Assembly (NCBI GenBank): GCA_027596075.1
Contig: JADGJC010000063.1
Span: 96,749 to 160,748, forward strand
Length of the DNA stretch: 64,000 bases
Reading direction: 5' to 3'
DNA from: Rhizophlyctis rosea
Taxonomy: Eukaryota > Chytridiomycota > Chytridiomycetes > Rhizophlyctidales > Rhizophlyctidaceae
Shown: in pieces, positions 1-10,306 of the stretch
How the letters are laid out: the number at the start of each line of letters is the position of its first letter
How positions within the stretch are numbered: the first letter of the stretch is position 1
Made by a program: the position numbers and the translations under genes
The notes under the pieces: generated by a model
Told to the model about the DNA's origin: nothing
The model's input: the letters and a program-made list of their open reading frames with translations, nothing else
Databases searched by the model: none

Positions 1-29
1 TATTTGTTGACCATATTGCCCGTCATCAG

Positions 30-395
30 CCAAGCTCTCCGCGTACGAAGTCGAGGGCGACACCCTCAAGAACTTTAACGAGTTCTCTCTCGCCAACGCT
101 TTGTACTGGGCTCTTGCTGAAGGTTACGCCTCTGAGATGGCTGCCAGGCGCACGGCCATGGAGAACGCTACCAAGAACGCCGGTGAAATGATCCAGAAGT
201 TGACTTTGACCTACAACCGATCTCGTCAAGCCGCTATTACTAACGAATTGGTGGGTATTTTGTTGTTGTTTTGGTCGGGATTCTGGGCATGCGAGGATGC
301 GTTGTTGTTTGCGGTCATTTGCGATGCTGATGTCTTTTCAATGTTTTTGCTTTGATGATTAGATCGACATTATTACTGGTGCTAGTGCGATGTAG
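30..395 (+). CDS. ATP3: Mitochondrial F1 ATP synthase gamma subunit, C-terminal end (5' truncated by window)
   Basis: Rotor-shaft subunit of mitochondrial F1Fo ATP synthase. The window opens inside an intron; an AG at 28-29 is followed by exon 30-250, then intron 251-362 and a last exon 363-395 ending in TAG. The spliced frame reads from an SAYEVEG-type segment through [16 protein letters not shown], the [16 protein letters not shown] helix, [15 protein letters not shown] and finally [10 protein letters not shown]. This is the conserved C-terminal helix of the gamma family, which ends in ITNELVDIITGA in fungi. About the last 85 residues are present; the N-terminal part lies outside the window. 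Identification is secure; the exact splice at 250/251 is inferred from phase. Confidence 0.93.
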
Positions 396-1103
396 AGTGG
401 GTTTTGTGTATGTTTGAATGAGGAATACATACCTAGAAATCTTCATGATACTATCCACACATGGCTGGCACAGTACGTATCCGATAATCGTGGGTATTGA
501 GGAAGGACGCCATCTGGGTTTTCCTTTGGAGACGTGGTCGTGATGTGGCGAGAGTAGGATAACGAGAGAGATATTTAAAAAGTTGAGAAGGTCCAAGCGT
601 CATCAAAAATTCAACCACACTTCTTCTCCTACAGCCTCATCCATCCAAGTATTGACCTGGATATTCTGATTTTCGTTGGTCGTTATGCGAGTCAATTCAA
701 TCCGATGGGTCCACAAATGTGCTTCAACTATGTGCTCAATAAGTTTAATACCGGGGAAATCGGAAAACATTCGCATGGTGTGGTCACCGTGCCCAAAAGC
801 ACAGTGATGCTAATTTGAGGGCACAGTCATACTGTTCTTTGTTGCGCCACGAGTGAACGTTTTCCAATTTTTGCGGTAGGTACATTGATGAGGTGGGTGT
901 TATGTGACTCATTATGAGGTGGCGCTGAAGGGGGCTTGACTTTCAAGCCTCTGCCTCCTCAATGACCATCAACTGCCCGAGCTACTTGACCTCTGTTTCT
1001 TCTTTCCTGGGATGGAAAAGCCTTCGCACTAGAGCGTTTTCTCTTCCCCTTCGCCGCTTTTAAAGATAATCCTCTGCAACAAGTAGTGCGCTATTCATCA
1101 AGT
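396..1103. other. Intergenic, no gene seen
   Basis: Runs from the ATP synthase gamma stop to the next start. No open frame with protein-like composition, no RNA gene and no repeat was recognised. Confidence 0.5.
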
Positions 1104-2735
1104 ATGCTTCTACTCACTGACTTGCTGGAGCTCTCAACGACCGAGGCAGCATGCTTCGTACGATTCGACAACGCAAAGTCCCTGCGAAGATGTTTGCGCG
1201 AGGGGACCACCAGCGTTTACCTTCCTGCTACTTCTCGCTTACTTTCCTCCGATCAAGTCAACTCCATATTCCCGCTTACTCAACGTACATACGGTCTCCT
1301 CATCCCCTCACAAACCCTGTGGGCAAGCACTCAAGTTTTACGGACAGAGTACAAGGAAGCGGTCACGACTCGGTCGAGTTTGCAGCTACGTGCTTGGATG
1401 CTGAAGGTTTATGAGGAGGAAGACTCCATCTGGAGTGTTTATGAAGAATTGAGGGACGCAGCGGAAGCGGAATGGTCGAATGCGGATGCCGGTCTCGCTT
1501 ATTTTGAAGAGAAGGGAGAGGACCCGGAGTCAGTGGGAAAGAAGGACAAGAAGGGAAAAGGCAATAAGAAGAAGAGGAAGCCACAACCGGTTGTCGCCGC
1601 GGTGGTCGAAGCGGTTGTCGAAGGGGCCGGGGAGAATCTCGCACAGGGGCATGCAGACGCCGCACAACCGGAAGAGGGTGTTATGAGGGAAGAGGGGGGA
1701 GGGGACGGGGAGGACTTGAGGGGAGGAGAAGGTCAGGAAAGGGGAGAGGAGTGGGGCGAAGCTGGTGCCGGGCAAGAGGCGGAAGCGAGGGAATTGCAGG
1801 AGCTGGAAGTTGAGGAAGAGGAGGGGTGGAAGTTGAAGTATCAGGGGAAGGTATTGACCTTCATGGACGTCATTACAGAGATGCATGAAGGATTCACTGC
1901 CGTGAGGGAAGAGTTGAGGTTTGAAGTCAACGGTCTTCATCGTCGTATCGATGATGTTCATCGTCGTATCGATGATGTTCATCGTCGTATCGATGATGTT
2001 CATCGTTGTATTGATGATGTTCATACATCCTTGAACTATGATTTGGAGAAATTGGCAACTGCAACAGCACTGGACATCATCGACGGTATGGGTTACCAGA
2101 TCGTTCACAGCACTCGCCCATACAGCCGTACCCTTCAATTCTCCAACATCAACTCAAAGACTTGGAAAAAGTTCAACAGCGCCACTGAGGACATCCTACC
2201 GCCTCCGCATCGACCTGAAATCCTCAAGTATTCCTCGCAATGCCCAAGAGTCCGAATGCAAGCGAATGGGGCAGTCCAACTCGACCTATTCGCCAAGCTT
2301 AGCGTTCCCGGAAAAGGCGACCTCTCATCTCCCTCAACCTCCCTCCAAAACCTCACAAACATACCCGCTACAACACCAGTAGACCCATTCACGGGCACGG
2401 CTGTTTTTGAAGTAACTCGCGCAAATCTTCCCACCATCTTCACCGCCATCGACGACCTCAAAGCTGCCAAAACCTTCAAAGCAACCAACCCCATCATCAA
2501 ACTCGTTGCCAAACTGGTACAATTGGAAAAGCAAGTCCGGTTAGTGAACCGTCACTACAAGCGTACGGATGCGGTGGCTGTCGCAGGTCTCATCAGTCCT
2601 AGCTTTGATGACTTGAAGCCGGATGTTGAAGCTCAATTGTTGGATGACATCTTTGCGGATCAGCACGTGCAGTCTACTCTGGACTCTCTTTACGCGCTTT
2701 ACCAAAGGGGTGCGTTACATTTTGGCGGGTTGTGA
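1104..2735 (+). CDS. Unrecognised coiled-coil protein with 21-bp in-frame tandem repeat
   Basis: Single open frame without introns, about 543 residues from the ATG at 1104; an upstream GTG at 1086 is not needed. I do not recognise the family. Visible features: a moderately hydrophobic N-terminal 100 residues; a Lys-rich patch (KKDKKGKGNKKKRKP) near residue 155; a long Glu/Gly-rich acidic stretch; then four copies of the heptad RRIDDVH encoded by a 21-bp tandem repeat at 1938-2021, which should form a short coiled coil; and a Ser/Pro-rich C-terminal domain ending in an Ala/Leu-rich helical tail. No signal peptide or membrane segment is evident. Absence of introns is unusual next to intron-rich neighbours. 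Probably a real but lineage-specific protein. Confidence 0.6.
   Translation: MLLLTDLLELSTTEAACFVRFDNAKSLRRCLREGTTSVYLPATSRLLSSDQVNSIFPLTQRTYGLLIPSQTLWASTQVLRTEYKEAVTTRSSLQLRAWMLKVYEEEDSIWSVYEELRDAAEAEWSNADAGLAYFEEKGEDPESVGKKDKKGKGNKKKRKPQPVVAAVVEAVVEGAGENLAQGHADAAQPEEGVMREEGGGDGEDLRGGEGQERGEEWGEAGAGQEAEARELQELEVEEEEGWKLKYQGKVLTFMDVITEMHEGFTAVREELRFEVNGLHRRIDDVHRRIDDVHRRIDDVHRCIDDVHTSLNYDLEKLATATALDIIDGMGYQIVHSTRPYSRTLQFSNINSKTWKKFNSATEDILPPPHRPEILKYSSQCPRVRMQANGAVQLDLFAKLSVPGKGDLSSPSTSLQNLTNIPATTPVDPFTGTAVFEVTRANLPTIFTAIDDLKAAKTFKATNPIIKLVAKLVQLEKQVRLVNRHYKRTDAVAVAGLISPSFDDLKPDVEAQLLDDIFADQHVQSTLDSLYALYQRGALHFGGL
1938..2021 (+). repeat. 21-bp tandem repeat, four copies
   Basis: Copies at 1938-1958, 1959-1979, 1980-2000 and 2001-2021. 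The first three are identical; the fourth differs by two C-to-T changes. The period is seven codons, giving a perfect heptad (HRRIDDV), so copy number can change without breaking the frame. Confidence 0.95.
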
Positions 2736-3613
2736 TGGCTTTGTGGGGATGGGCGACATGTGGAAGGGCGGGGAGTTGGGCGTGGTTTGAGGGGAGAGTC
2801 GCAATAGGGTGGGCGGTTTTTGCAGGGCGGTTGCCGGAAGCTGGATGGGCTCAGTGTATTGCTGGTTTGAGTAGTCTGTTTTCTCGTTTTGGCAAAGATT
2901 GCGTTTTGTAAATACCAGAAGTTGTTGTTGTTTTCTTGTCCTTTCTTATTGTGTTTTGGTATATGCGAGCTTTTTTTTCTGTTTCCTTTGATATGTGTCA
3001 AAAATTCTGGTTTTAGCTATTTGTGTGCATACGTCGCTCCGTTTTTGTAAAATAGTTTTTTTGTAGCTTGTGTTCCTGTCTTGTGCCGAGCTGCTTATTC
3101 TGTTTAATAGTACGTTGTGCCATTCTTGCTTTCTGTGAAAGAAGTGATATGGCGGTTCCGGAAGAGAAGGGTAGCTTTCCTTGAGAGATGCGATGAATGC
3201 GTGTCGCCCGATACTGCAGCTGTGCCCGTTTGGATGCGAAATTTGTCGAAGTGATGATGCGACGACCCCCGTGTCATTTTGAATACATATCTCCGAAGAT
3301 TCAGAGTTGAAGGTTACCTGCGTTTGACATGCGGCTGCATGCGGGGCTGCGTCAACCCTGAGTTTGGTTGTGGAGACATGCGAGTTAGAAAGCGCCCATT
3401 TCCAAACAGGAGCATTACACAAGTCAAACCAAAAGGACGACCATTGATTCGTCGTTGAAGGAATGGCACTGTACACTCAGGTATGCAGACTAACTATAAT
3501 TACATGAAAAAGTACAAGAAAATCAGTTCCTTCTCTATACAAAAAATCTATATATACATTACATATTCCCCACCCCTTCCCAGCAAACAAAACTCCTCAC
3601 ACCTTCCCCCACA
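2736..3613. other. Intergenic between convergent genes
   Basis: Lies between the 3' ends of the coiled-coil gene and the transporter on the other strand. T-rich after 2880, no recognised coding or RNA feature. Confidence 0.5.
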
Positions 3614-5234
3614 CTAAATCTTCCTCAACCCAATCCCATCCTCCTCATCATCCTCATCCTCCCCCTTAACCTTCTCAAACGCCACTCCCTTCCCACCAGC
3701 CTTCGCAACCGAAAATCCCACCACCCCACAAACAACAACAACAGTCGCCACCCCCTTCATCGGCGTAAAACACTGCATCCCATCCTCCCCACAAAACATC
3801 ACGTGGCTGAGTCCAAAGACCATTACTGCGCGCAGGGCTTGGAGGACGCCTGTTGCGACCGCGCCGGAGGTTTCGATTAGGTGGAAATAGGTTAAGTTAT
3901 GATATAACGAGGACAGGATCAGGATCAAATATCCCAGTAGGACGGAGGGGTCTGTTAAGGGCATTGCGAGGACGGTGTCGAGGGATATTGAGCAGATGAT
4001 GAGGGTTGTTAGGAGTGTGCAGGTTGTTCCGACGCTGATACAGAGGCGGCGTGGAGGAAGGGTTGTTGGGGATGTGGAGAGGTAGTGGTCGTTTAGGATG
4101 TAGACTATTGCGTAGATTGCGGTGCCGAGGAGGGTTAGGAGGAAGCCGAAGGGTTGGGTTTCTGGGTGGGCTGTGTGTTGTGTGTGTGGGTTAGTCGGTG
4201 TCCTTTGGGACTTTTATCTTGTACAGTATTCCTTCTTGCTCCTCTCCATGCCAGGAATGCTCCTCAATAACCCCCATCCTGTGGAAGTTCTGCCTCATCC
4301 CGCCTACAACCTCATTGGTCCATTTCGGTCGCTGTTACCACCCTCCTCCATGCTCTCCCTCGCGATCCGGCGCTTCTTCCTTGTGTTCCTTCCTCACCCC
4401 ATCCTTCAATCTCAACCATCCCGCCCACCCACCCTTTCACCTCAGGGTCGTCCCAAGGTATGATACTTACGTGTATGGTCAGATGCTCTCCGGGTGTTAC
4501 GTTCTGGGTGCTCCAAGGCGGTTAGAGACAGCCCTCCAGTGATTGCAAAAATGGCTACCCATTGACCCCATTTAAGTTTACGGCCCAGGAAGCATGTTGA
4601 CATGAGGGCCGTAAATACTATTACACTGGAGTAGATTACTTGGTATAACTACGGGTTTTTGATGCGCAGTTTTAGTCATTAGGCGGAAAAAATGCAAAAG
4701 CCAGGCCATGAGGACAGGAACTTACACCACTCCCAACGTAGAACATCCCCACCATGAGAATGATGTTTCCTAGTACATCTAATGTGGATATACCGAGGAT
4801 GTGTCGGAATCCTCGCTTTGGTTCGTTTGGGTCTGGTTTTTGATGCACGGTGTGTTTGTCGGATGGGAGACAGAAGACGGCTGCCATCCCCAGATATGTT
4901 GCCAGGACGGGTAACATTGATCTTGATTCTGGTTCATGAGACAGGGAAGAGATGATGAGGATGGATTCATGAAGAATGGGTCGTGATTTCCATGGGAAAC
5001 TCCTGAGTTTGTGACGACGAGCAGCAAGTACTCACCAGCAGCTCCCCTATAATGCAACCATTGTGATCCCAATGTTGATACCAGCCCAGTTGCCAGGAAT
5101 ATGACTTGTGACATGAGTATCTTCTTGTAGTCACTGGCTTTCTGTACCAATAATGGTACTCTCGGTTTGAAAGGTGACGACGGGCGTTCGAAGGCGTCGT
5201 CGAAGGACGTGCGGACGGGCGAGGAGGAGACCAT
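3614..5234 (-). CDS. Drug/metabolite-superfamily membrane transporter (SLC35F6-like)
   Basis: Exons on the minus strand: 5036-5234, 4726-4928, 4471-4648, 3614-4170, giving 378 residues in one frame. A short hydrophilic N-terminus is followed by about ten hydrophobic helices. Segments such as MSQVIFLATGLVSTLGSQWL, the GISTLDVLGNIILMVGMFYV helix and YSSVIVFTALMSTCFLGRKL with GQWVAI resemble the EamA/SLC35F6 group, in which a second-repeat ETSGAVATGVLQALRAV-type helix is also usual. The C-terminus is acidic (GEDEDDEEDG). Likely moves a nucleotide-sugar or small metabolite across an endomembrane; substrate cannot be told. The third intron could alternatively start 31 bases upstream in the same phase. 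Confidence 0.8.
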
Positions 5235-6312
5235 TTTTCTGTTATGGTCGTTCTTGTGAGTTGTTGGCGGAGCAGAGATTCAAAATGGTGGTCTGCCTAC
5301 TGACTAAGATCATGCGAGGTCTGTGTGGTGAGAAATGCGGAAAGCTGCAAGTTTGGCCTGAGGAAGAAGAGGGAATGAACACAAAGTAAAAAGTGTGGAG
5401 AGGTGAGTAAAGGAAGAGTGAGTTGTTCACACAGTTGCCCGACTGGGCCAAGAATCCAGATTGACAGTGATCATCAGGTTCCTCTTGGCAAAGTGCATCC
5501 TGTCACACGTGTGTGTCACGATGTCACAAGTGGCAAACTCGCCGGCCGCGCATCCTTCTACGCATTCCTGGCTCTATTGCATTCAGGACCCTGGCTGATG
5601 AGATCACTGATATATACAGGGTGACAGTTCAATGGATTTGGATATGAGAAAGTGCGCTTGACTAGAAAGTGCCCCAACATTGATAGCGTAGTGGCCGATG
5701 CGCTATCCCAGTTTTTTTTGCTAGCCCGAGGTCCCCGGTTCAATTCCCATTCGAGTCCTTCAATTGAAATTTTTGTTATGACTGTTTCCAAAGATTGTCG
5801 TCACTTTGCTGTCTGCTCGTACGAGTTCGGATATCGTCAGTATCTTGCTTAGCAACAATTGCCATGAAGTTCTGGCAGTACTACTTCCCAATGATAGGCA
5901 TTCGTGCTCTTCCAGTCCCGACCAAAGTCTTTCCACCTCCATACCAATCATAAATTCGTGCAATTGAGTCAGTGGCCTGTGGGTGCCATAACCGATTTTT
6001 TACTGCGGTCCGTCATCACCGAGCGATGAGCTGGCCAAGTGACCAATCCTATTGTTAGGTCAACGCCTCATTTCCTCTAATAGGCTCCTCGCCTAAAGCA
6101 GATATTTGAACCACAATGTACGCAACCTCATGTCACTGCAGAAATATGGTCAGTCTTACGCACAAAGGAACTAAGCAACATATCAACATTACTACTTATA
6201 TAAACACTGAAAAATCACAACACAAAAACATAAACAAATCATTGTACTGAAGCATAGAACGATGAGCACCACCAACACCGTTAAACTTTGGAACCTAAAT
6301 AGACTCCATCTC
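5235..6312. other. Intergenic with a tRNA-like relic
   Basis: No protein gene. Apart from the tRNA-like stretch near 5685-5755 nothing is recognised. Confidence 0.5.
5683..5756 (+). other. tRNA-like pol III box A/box B relic
   Basis: TAGCGTAGTGG fits the box A consensus and GGTTCAATTCC about 50 bases later fits box B. A four-pair D stem can be drawn, but the T stem does not pair (CCCGG against CCCAT) and no acceptor stem is found. It is therefore a decayed tRNA or tRNA-derived SINE rather than a working tRNA. Confidence 0.4.
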
Positions 6313-7525
6313 CTACAGAACCATCCCCACCACCGCCGCAACACCCACACCCACCAACCCCGCCCACCCAACCACCCTAGTAGCCGCACCACTAGCAGTA
6401 GCAGGACCAACAACTCCATACCCATTCACAATCTCCTTCACACCAGTGCCGGGGGCAGATTGAAGACGGCATCCGCCCATGTAGACACGGGTGCTGTTGT
6501 CGGCTGGGTGGCAGTCCAGACAGTTGTTTTCGAAGCAGACGTGGGGTGTTAGGGTTCCGTCTGGGGAGGGGAGGAAGGGGGTATGGAGGACCCAGACGCC
6601 GTTTGCGACTGGGTGGCAGGTTTCTTGATATCTGGTGGTGGTTGATTTGGTTTGTGAAGTGATTTTTGATGTTTGGTCTTGTTTCCTCGGGCCCTGCTGC
6701 GCCGCGGCGGGCGGCGGGCGGGGGCGGGGGGGGGGGGGGGGGATTTGACAGTGCAGGCTGCGAGATGATTTGCTCTTACCTCTGGATTCTGGCAGCAACG
6801 GGAGTTTGCGAGCAAGTAGTGTCAGAGTCGGCGTATCTGTATTGGCGGAGCCATGATTCTTGGCTGTCGTCTTTTTGAGCAGTTTGAGTGACGGGTGCGC
6901 CATCCTTGGCGGAGTATTTGAGGGGTCTATAGAAACAAACAGTCAGTCCAAGCGAATAATGTAAATAGCACAGTGGGTGAGGACGCGGTAGACTTACGCC
7001 AAGTCGTTGACGCTCCCGGCTAGGATGTAGTTGAAGGTAGACTTGTCACAGGGGTCGCGCGCTTGTGCGGGGTATGGGGACGATGCTATTGTGTTGCAGT
7101 TGTNNNNNNNNNNACTACAAAGAGCACTGGGTTTAGGAAGCTAGGAGGATGTCTCAGCCTACCTATCGGTGCACTGGTTCCGATTCACATTGGAACTCGT
7201 CAACCTCCACACCTCATACTTGTCCGTAGAACCCGGAGCGCTAATCTTGACGCATTGGTCAAAAGCATATGCCTTGTCACCGATATCTGGTCATTCAAGA
7301 CATCAGTCCTTTTTACCAAGTAACTGGAGTAAACAAAGCTGCGCACTTACTGGTACTCCCAAAGAACTCAGCAGCAGTCCGTCGCTCGGTGTTGTTTCCT
7401 CTGTTTACGCCGCCCTTCCAGGTGCATTCGAAGGTCGGTTGGGGGATTAGGACCCAGTTGTTTGCTGTGGCGGAGGAGAAGAGGATGGTGAAGATGGTGC
7501 TTCCTATGAGGATTTTGGTGTGCAT
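6313..7525 (-). CDS. Secreted cysteine-containing protein, probably GPI-anchored
   Basis: Exons: 7351-7525, 7163-7286, one spanning 6998 to about 7100 (5' edge at or inside the assembly gap 7104-7113), 6780-6926 and 6313-6631. The start at 7525 gives a clear signal peptide (MHTKILIGSTIFTILF, then SSATA). The mature part is rich in Cys and Tyr/Asn: FDQCVKISAPG, NRNQCTD, DPCDKSTFNYILAGS, a CSQTPVAA region and two Cys in CFENNCLDCHPAD. It ends with a hydrophobic tail (VVGWAGLVGVGVAAVVGMVL) and no cytoplasmic residues, as in GPI proteins. The intron at 6632-6779 contains 17 consecutive C on this strand. Function unknown; likely cell-surface or wall protein. Four exons join in phase; the third is uncertain because of the gap. 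Confidence 0.7.
6726..6742. repeat. 17-base G homopolymer (C on coding strand)
   Basis: Uninterrupted run of 17 G inside the intron 6632-6779 of the GPI-type gene. Length is likely unreliable in the assembly. Confidence 0.9.
7104..7113. other. Assembly gap (10 N)
   Basis: Ten N at the upstream edge of the third exon of the minus-strand secreted protein gene. True length unknown. Confidence 0.99.
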
Positions 7526-8042
7526 TGTGGGAAGGGGTATATATAGGTTGGGATGAGGAATGGTACTATGTGGGATGAACGGCGGGAGGGATGGTGCGTT
7601 GCTGGAGTCTATCGTTTTTAGGGCCCTGGAGAATCCAAACTTCAGATGAGTCCAAGCGACGCTTTTTGTATTTACCAGTGGAGGAATCCCAAGGTGCATG
7701 CTCGTTATTTGTTTACTTCATTCTGCATTTTCTTCAGACGTCAAAGCGCAGCGCCCAGTCCCACTCAGCCCAATCAACCAGTCCGACCAAACGCGTTTTT
7801 TGGGTTGGTGGTTTTTGTGATGATGACCTCATCGTTCAAGCGTGCATGGAGGGCTCCGCATTCCCACATTTCGTTCACAAGGGAGAATGGACAGGCTTTC
7901 GAGCCGAAACTCTAACGGCGGCTTGAAGGAACCAGGTTCAATCCATCTTGCAGTGCTCTGTCAACTTTCAAGACTGAACTTTTCCCCCTGCCATCTGCAT
8001 CCTGTCAATCTACCCATCATCTTCCCACGCTGAACCATCACC
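7526..8042. promoter_or_regulatory. Divergent intergenic region between secreted protein and farnesyltransferase beta
   Basis: 517 bases between two start codons pointing outwards, so it should hold both promoters. No specific element was recognised. Confidence 0.4.
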
Positions 8043-10077
8043 ATGAAAATAACAGACAACCCAACCGACATCTCCGACACATCGTCCTTCTCCGACTCAG
8101 GCACAGACATAATCTTCGGTCAAGACGACGACGGGTACCCCACCCACTCCTCGCAACTCCAACAAGAAACAGAGGACACGATCTTGCCGCTTTACTTGCC
8201 GTTTAAGTTTGAGGACCCGCCGGCGTCGAGGGCAAAGTGCGATGTTATTTCTATTCTTGAATCCAGCTGATTAGAGGAAATGCAGTACCTGATTGACCTT
8301 TTGTTCCGTATAGGTTATCACTCTACCGAGACACGCATGTGAAGTATTTGTACAAAGGGTTGGAGAGTCTTACGAGGGGGTTCGTGTCTCTTGACGCTAG
8401 TCGGCCGTGGCTGGTGTATTGGATGTTGAAGGCGTTGGATCTTTTGGGGGAGGAACTTTCGGATGAGTTGAAGGTTCGGTGAGTGAGTTGTGTTTCCCAT
8501 CCCCGGTGAAAGCGATAACTTACATTCTTGGATTACTCGCTCCCAGCGCAACATCAACCCTATCCCACTGCCAACACCCATCCGGAGGATTCGGCGGCGG
8601 ACCGGGGCAATTGGCTCATTTGGCCACGACGTATGCGGCCGTGAATGCTTTGGCTATCGTTGGGACGAAGGAGGCCTATGATGTTGTTGATCGGTATGAA
8701 TTCTCTTCCGTGTATGCGTTCGCGTATGAGAGATATCCAAAGCTAAAAACTTACACACATGCACTACCAGCCACTCCCTGCTCTCTTTCTTCACCCGCCT
8801 AAAACAACCCGACGGATCCTTCCTGATGCACGACGGAGGCGAAGCTGACGGCAGGTAAAGAACGCACCCACCTCACACGTCATCCCAACCTGAATTTAAC
8901 ACCCAAAACATCAAACAGAGGAACCTATTGCATAGCCTCCTGCGCCCGCCTCCTCAACCTCCCCACCACCCAACTCTTTACCTCCGCCCCCGAATTCATC
9001 GCCCGCTGCCAATCCTATGAAGGCGGCCTGTCCGGTTACCCGGGCGTCGAAGCGCATGGCGGGTATACGTTTTGTGGGTTTGCGGCTATGGAGTTGATGG
9101 GGAAGGCGGAGTTGGTTGATTTGGATGCTTTGGCGGTTTGTATCTATTGAAGTTTCCTGTTTCTTAGGATGTGGTCGGACGGTGCTGATCTTTACTATTT
9201 TGGGAGGACAGTAGACATGGATTGTCCAAAGACAGATGAGCTTTGAAGGAGGGTTTTCGGGGAGGACGAATAAGCTTGTTGATGGGTGTTATTCGTTCTG
9301 GCAGGGTGGGACGATGCCGATTTTGGAGGTTGCTTTGACGAGACGGGCGAGGCGGCGTGGTACGTCTATTGTAGTTCTGGTTGAAGTTTTGGGGAGTGTG
9401 GTATAGTCGGTGGGGAGGCCTCTATTCTGATACTGGAGTTGGGAAATTGACAGATCCGACCGCGGAGCAGGTTGACATATTCAATCGGGGTGGGGTTTTG
9501 CTGAATTTGGTGTTTGTGCTTTGACACCCTTCTCACATGATTGGACCTGATGCGTCCTTTCCCTTTTTTTCTTTTCTTTTCAACAGAAGCCCTCCAGGAA
9601 TACATCCTAATATGCTGTCAAAACCCCGTGGGCGGATTGCGGGATAAACCTTCAGCGTGAGTTTTATCATGGTTGCCCCGTTTCGAGTGGTTTGATCCTA
9701 CCACAACGCGCCGTACTCATTCGCCATCCAGCCGACCAGACTACTACCACACCTGTTACTGTCTCAGCGGTCTCTCGATTTCACAGCACCATTATGAATG
9801 GGATGAGGGGAAGGGTGATATCGTGGTTTCGGATCAGTTTCCATTTGTGTTGGGTGAACCGGGAAATTTATTGGTAGGTTTCTTCACCTCCATCGATCCC
9901 CTTTTACTGTTTGGGTTTCGGTGGCGGCAAATTTTGACATTGACCCTGTCCTTCCGTTTCCTCTCTGACGACTCTCAGCATCCAACCCATCCCCTTCATG
10001 GTATTCGACCAGACCATGTCGATCGCATCCGAGCATACTTTGATAGCAGGGTGATGACGGATTTGGAGGAAGTCTGA
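8043..10077 (+). CDS. RAM1: Protein farnesyltransferase beta subunit
   Basis: Catalytic subunit that transfers farnesyl from farnesyl diphosphate to CaaX cysteines of Ras-like proteins, working with the alpha subunit. Ten exons: 8043-8236, 8314-8478, 8547-8693, 8771-8854, 8919-9135, 9215-9359, 9454-9489, 9587-9656, 9732-9873, 9979-10077; 432 residues, matching the family (human 437). Hallmarks: LDASRPWLVYW, GGFGGGPGQLAHLATTYAAV, KQPDGSFLMHDGGE, EAHGGYTFCG, FEGGFSGRTNKLVDGCYSFW and RPDYYHTCYCLSGLS. The zinc ligands Asp and Cys of LVDGCYSFW and the His of YYHTCYC are all present. All splice phases agree. The 36-nt seventh exon was fixed by phase because a donor 20 bases later breaks the frame. 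Confidence 0.97.
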
Positions 10078-10306
10078 ATCGCTGGGGTGGGATATCACAA
10101 GACAGACAGCATATCACAAGGCGTCCAAAGTCCAGATTTCATTCCCATGATTCCCAGCCAACTCCATATTTCCGTTCCACATGCTAATGTACACAATTGT
10201 GTTTCAACAATCAACAATCAAAACAAGAAAACAATATACACGCTGATGCTCCCCTTTTTCAGGGGACTGTCTTACGCTGAAAAAGAAAAAAATCTACAAT
10301 CAAAGG

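Noticed and set aside
1530..2138. Long minus-strand open frame opposite the coiled-coil gene
   Set aside because: It mirrors the repeat and acidic regions of the plus-strand gene; composition is that of an antisense shadow.
9490..9597. Alternative splice of the farnesyltransferase exon 7 using later donor and acceptor
   Set aside because: It would replace the conserved EALQEYIL start with LNLEYIL; the earlier donor plus strong polypyrimidine acceptor restores the family sequence in phase.
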